6,360 bases of DNA. Origin: Lentisphaerota bacterium. GTDB lineage: Bacteria > Verrucomicrobiota > Kiritimatiellia > RFP12 > UBA1067. This document shows positions 5,400 to 6,360 of the stretch, piece after piece. Made by a program: the position numbers and the translations under genes. The stretch lies in contig JALHET010000120.1 in assembly GCA_022839525.1 (NCBI GenBank), forward strand, positions 1-6,360, read 5' to 3'. Within the stretch, counting starts at the first letter, position 1. Every line of letters begins with the position of its first letter. The notes below the pieces were generated by a model. It did not search any database, had not been told where the DNA came from, and was given only the letters and a program-made list of their open reading frames with translations.

Positions 5400-5473
5400 G
5401 CGGGCGTAATTCAATGGCAGAATAGGAGCTTCCCAAGCTTCTTACGTGGGTTCGATTCCCATCGCCCGCTCCA
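5400..5473 (+). tRNA. tRNA-Gly, anticodon CCC
   Basis: The gene is 74 bases long with encoded CCA, and the cloverleaf folds fully. The acceptor GCGGGCG (5400-5406) pairs perfectly with CGCCCGC (5463-5469). The D stem is ATTC/GAAT (5409-5412, 5420-5423). The anticodon stem is GGAGC/GCTTC (5425-5429, 5437-5441) with loop TTCCCAA, so the anticodon CCC is at 5432-5434. The T arm is GTGGG/CCCAT with loop TTCGATT. The discriminator is U (T at 5470), followed by CCA at 5471-5473. It reads GGG codons and closely resembles the tRNA-Gly(CCC) of other bacteria such as E. coli. It has its own promoter and terminator, so it is a single-gene unit. Confidence 0.97.
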
Positions 5474-5487
5474 TTTTATGGTTAAGA

Positions 5488-5522
5488 AAAAACCCCGAGA
5501 ACGTTGAGTTTTCGGGGTTTTT
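5488..5522 (+). terminator. Intrinsic terminator after tRNA-Gly
   Basis: AAAAACCCCGA (5488-5498) and TCGGGGTTTTT (5512-5522) form a perfect 11-base stem with a 13-base loop. The 3' arm ends in a T-run. It starts 15 bases after the tRNA CCA end. The flanking A- and T-runs would allow it to work on both strands. The loop contains AACGTTGAG, which matches the heptamer unit. Confidence 0.9.
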
Positions 5523-5591
5523 GATTGACTCTTTTCGCCCCCCGTGCATCATAGATGCCTAATCATGTGTGCCGAACCTGCCTCAGGTTAA

Positions 5592-5666
5592 GCCTACCGC
5601 CAGAAGGATGGCGAAGCGATTGATCTGGTCAAAGCGGCCATGAAGGCGACGAAGGCGGATTCGTGA
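5592..5666 (+). pseudogene. Possible 3' remnant of a lost gene
   Basis: Between a TAA at 5589-5591 and a TGA at 5664-5666, one frame reads AYRQKDGEAIDLVKAAMKATKADS. It looks like a natural amphipathic C-terminal helix, with GC-rich third positions like the neighbouring genes. It has no start codon with a ribosome binding site, and the upstream stop blocks extension. It may be the tail of a gene deleted or interrupted nearby. It is short, so chance cannot be excluded, and no family is assigned. The rest of 5523-5715 shows no other recognised feature. Confidence 0.25.
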
Positions 5667-5728
5667 CCACCACGTTGTTTACCGGCACGCGGTTGTATGT
5701 AGAACGACTTTGCAAAAGGAGGGGAACA

Positions 5729-6360
5729 ATGTTACACGAAATGAGTTCACTTGCAGTTGCCGGAGTTGCGCTCTCCCTGTGGGCATCGGAGCCGGCCTGG
5801 TACTACACCGCGCTCTATCCGCATTACGACCACGCGGCTGGGGCGGGATGGGCCGTGGGTGCGCAACAGGTGAGGTTTGACAACCCCGAGTTGAACGCGC
5901 TTCCGGTGTTCCGCGAAGCGGTGCCGGTCTATCACGCGCAGCGCAAGCCGCCACCGGCGGAGTCTGGACTCGCGACCTGGCGGACGCTCGCGGAGAACTT
6001 CCTGCCCGGAGAGCCGGATGCGGAAATCATAAACGGCAATCCTAAGCCGCACCTTCCGCTCATCGTCGGCTTCGGCAGCAAGCGCCACGTCACGACCTAC
6101 GGCGGAAAGATTGACCTCGACCACGAAGAGTGGAAACGCTGGAAGGCGGCGCACACGAATCTGCTCTGCTGCTGGTCGCACATCGAGTGGGACAACACTG
6201 TGCCGCTCACCTATGCGCGGGCACCGCAGATCGCCGACGCGACCCGCCGACGCGAGGTCATGGACTTCCTCGGGAAGGCGCCGCGCGACCGGTACGAACG
6301 TCTGAAGGTGCAGCGCCGGTTCTATGACCGGATGAAAGACCTCTACTACGGCGACGACGA
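5729..6360 (+). CDS. Protein of unknown family, possibly exported, 5' part only
   Basis: The frame is open for 210 codons from ATG at 5729 to the right edge. A strong Shine-Dalgarno, AAGGAGG (5716-5722), lies 6 bases upstream. Residues 6-19 are hydrophobic and end near W18-A19-S20, which could be a short signal peptide or N-terminal anchor, although the leading residues lack a basic charge. ATG at 5741 is an alternative start. The chain is rich in aromatic residues and histidine: PAWYYTALYPHYDH (22-35), LPLIVGFGSKRHVTTYGG (109-126), TNLLCCWSHIEWDN (143-156) and DRYERLKVQRRFYDRM (187-202). A strand-like LIVGFG and an NLLCCWSHIEWDN stretch recall TIM-barrel glycoside hydrolases. That is only a resemblance in style, and the family is not recognised. 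GC content and codon use look like the neighbours, so this appears to be a native gene. Confidence 0.8.
   Translation, partial: MLHEMSSLAVAGVALSLWASEPAWYYTALYPHYDHAAGAGWAVGAQQVRFDNPELNALPVFREAVPVYHAQRKPPPAESGLATWRTLAENFLPGEPDAEIINGNPKPHLPLIVGFGSKRHVTTYGGKIDLDHEEWKRWKAAHTNLLCCWSHIEWDNTVPLTYARAPQIADATRRREVMDFLGKAPRDRYERLKVQRRFYDRMKDLYYGDD

Noticed and set aside
5567..5641. Small open frame from GTG at 5567
   Set aside because: About 24 residues, no ribosome binding site, and the product looks random.
5675..5701. Promoter for the gene at 5729
   Set aside because: TTGTTT and TATGTA are only 15 bases apart and match the consensus poorly; not enough to call.
5747..6181. Minus-strand open frame of 144 residues
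   Set aside because: It overlaps the plus-strand gene starting at 5729, which has a strong ribosome binding site; the product is Arg-rich and featureless.

Overview
This is a GC-rich bacterial window with seven recognisable genes: six protein genes, two of them cut by the window edges, and one tRNA gene. The gene content suggests an environmental or gut member of the PVC group (Kiritimatiellota, Lentisphaerota or Verrucomicrobiota). It includes a secreted parallel beta-helix protein, a Tat-exported Gfo/Idh/MocA oxidoreductase of the planctomycete type, a TMEM43-like membrane protein, and dispersed GC-rich palindromes and short repeats between genes. That placement is inferred from style and content; no marker gene here settles it.

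Layout. Positions 1-699 (minus) hold the first 233 residues of an exported beta-helix protein that runs off the left edge. Positions 700-876 hold its leader and a REP-like inverted repeat. Positions 877-2091 (minus) encode a TMEM43/LUMA-family membrane protein, with a candidate promoter that has an operator-like dyad in its spacer. The gap 2092-2434 is a divergent intergenic region. Positions 2435-2839 (plus) encode a small lipoprotein. Positions 3100-4491 (plus) encode the oxidoreductase. Positions 4616-5305 (plus) encode a protein with all six iron ligands of the alternative oxidase family. Positions 5400-5473 are tRNA-Gly(CCC) with its own promoter and terminator. Positions 5474-5728 carry the terminator and a possible gene remnant. 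Positions 5729-6360 (plus) begin a large, possibly exported protein of unknown family that leaves the window.

The most distinctive non-coding signal is a family of 7-base tandem repeats (consensus TTGARCG). Arrays occur in each of the three intergenic gaps between 2092 and 4615, in both orientations. Four of them (2273-2302, 2857-2886, 2970-2999, 4564-4593) have the same build, four units plus TT, 30 bases. Two near-identical copies in opposite orientation bracket the lipoprotein gene. Two arrays end just upstream of the ribosome binding sites of the oxidoreductase and the AOX-like gene.

The genes do not form an obvious single pathway. The beta-helix protein and the oxidoreductase fit a polysaccharide-degrading, sugar-converting lifestyle. 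The AOX-like protein would give a quinol-oxidising, oxygen-consuming activity. No CRISPR array, transposase, phage gene or classical defence gene is visible.
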